Shown one piece after another: positions 12,671-12,717 of a stretch of DNA of 12,717 nucleotides. Below the pieces are notes generated by a model. The model saw only the letters and a program-made list of their open reading frames with translations. It did not search any database and was not told the origin of the DNA. The stretch spans positions 1 to 12,717 of the forward strand of contig JBMOEY010000040.1 of NCBI GenBank assembly GCA_049314515.1. The letters are read 5' to 3'. Both the position numbers and the translations under genes were made by a program. This DNA comes from RFQD01 sp049314515. Lineage in GTDB: Bacteria > Actinomycetota > Actinomycetes > Actinomycetales > Microbacteriaceae. Position 1 is the first letter of the stretch, and the number at the start of each line of letters is the position of its first letter.

Positions 12671-12717
12671 ATGACCGATACTTACTCGCAGTTCTCCGTG
12701 CTGTCGCTGTACTCGGC
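12671..12717 (+). CDS. ccsB: Start of CcsB/ResC cytochrome c biogenesis protein (truncated by window edge)
   Basis: Fifteen codons (MTDTYSQFSVLSLYS) are visible before the right edge. The sequence alone is too short to identify, but position, strand and 10-bp spacing after resB, and the near-universal ResB-CcsA/CcsB pairing, make this the multi-span heme-handling partner (tryptophan-rich WWD domain expected beyond the window). Confidence 0.78.
   Translation, partial: MTDTYSQFSVLSLYS

Noticed and set aside
1..12717. Mobile elements, CRISPR arrays, prophage or defence genes, tRNA/rRNA
   Set aside because: No tandem spaced repeats, transposase or integrase frames, or cloverleaf-like segments were seen; gene content is housekeeping throughout.

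Overview
The window looks like chromosomal core sequence from a high-GC Gram-positive bacterium, most likely a moderate-GC member of the Microbacteriaceae (Actinobacteria). The reasons are: a 32-residue ribosomal protein bS22 downstream of proC; a mycoredoxin-type CGDC glutaredoxin; an archaeal-type AspRS; a System II cytochrome c cluster led by a histidine phosphatase, as in Mycobacterium tuberculosis Rv0525-Rv0529; and many genes whose start codon lies 6-8 nt after a TAnnnT -10 box, as expected for leaderless actinobacterial mRNAs. I see no IS, phage, CRISPR, tRNA or rRNA.

Layout. 1-1090 (-): a class I DNA photolyase running off the left edge. 1091-1350: intergenic, with a perfect 15-bp hairpin and a minus-strand promoter candidate. 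1351-2909 (-): upp, then a short ORF ending in Cys-Cys-Arg-Met-Cys-Cys-Cys, then an OmpR-type winged-helix regulator with no receiver domain. 2952-3422 (+): tadA. 3427-4389 (-): a CDF metal transporter. 4412-5849 (+): proC, a cysteine-free ArsR regulator and bS22, closed by a strong terminator. 5972-6849 (+): a TetR regulator overlapping a glutaredoxin-like gene. 7020-7400 (-): a two-TM SHOCT protein. 7471-7734 (+): mycoredoxin. 7731-9041 (-): archaeal-type AspRS, whose stop codon overlaps that of mycoredoxin. 9109-12717 (+): histidine phosphatase, TlpA-like lipoprotein, CcdA, ResB and the first 15 codons of CcsB, tightly packed as one operon that leaves the window on the right.

How the genes fit together. 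Most are housekeeping genes (pyrimidine salvage, tRNA editing, proline synthesis, ribosome, tRNA charging). A thiol/redox theme recurs: two glutaredoxin-like proteins, the TlpA/CcdA pair that delivers reductant outside the membrane, and ResB/CcsB for heme attachment. Genes are closely packed; the divergent pairs upp/tadA, CDF/proC, SHOCT/mycoredoxin and aspS/phosphatase are separated by only 22-70 bp holding back-to-back promoters. The points most worth following are the polycysteine short ORF before the orphan winged-helix regulator, the near-universal leaderless promoter layout, and the CDF/proC promoters whose -10 boxes overlap by two bases.
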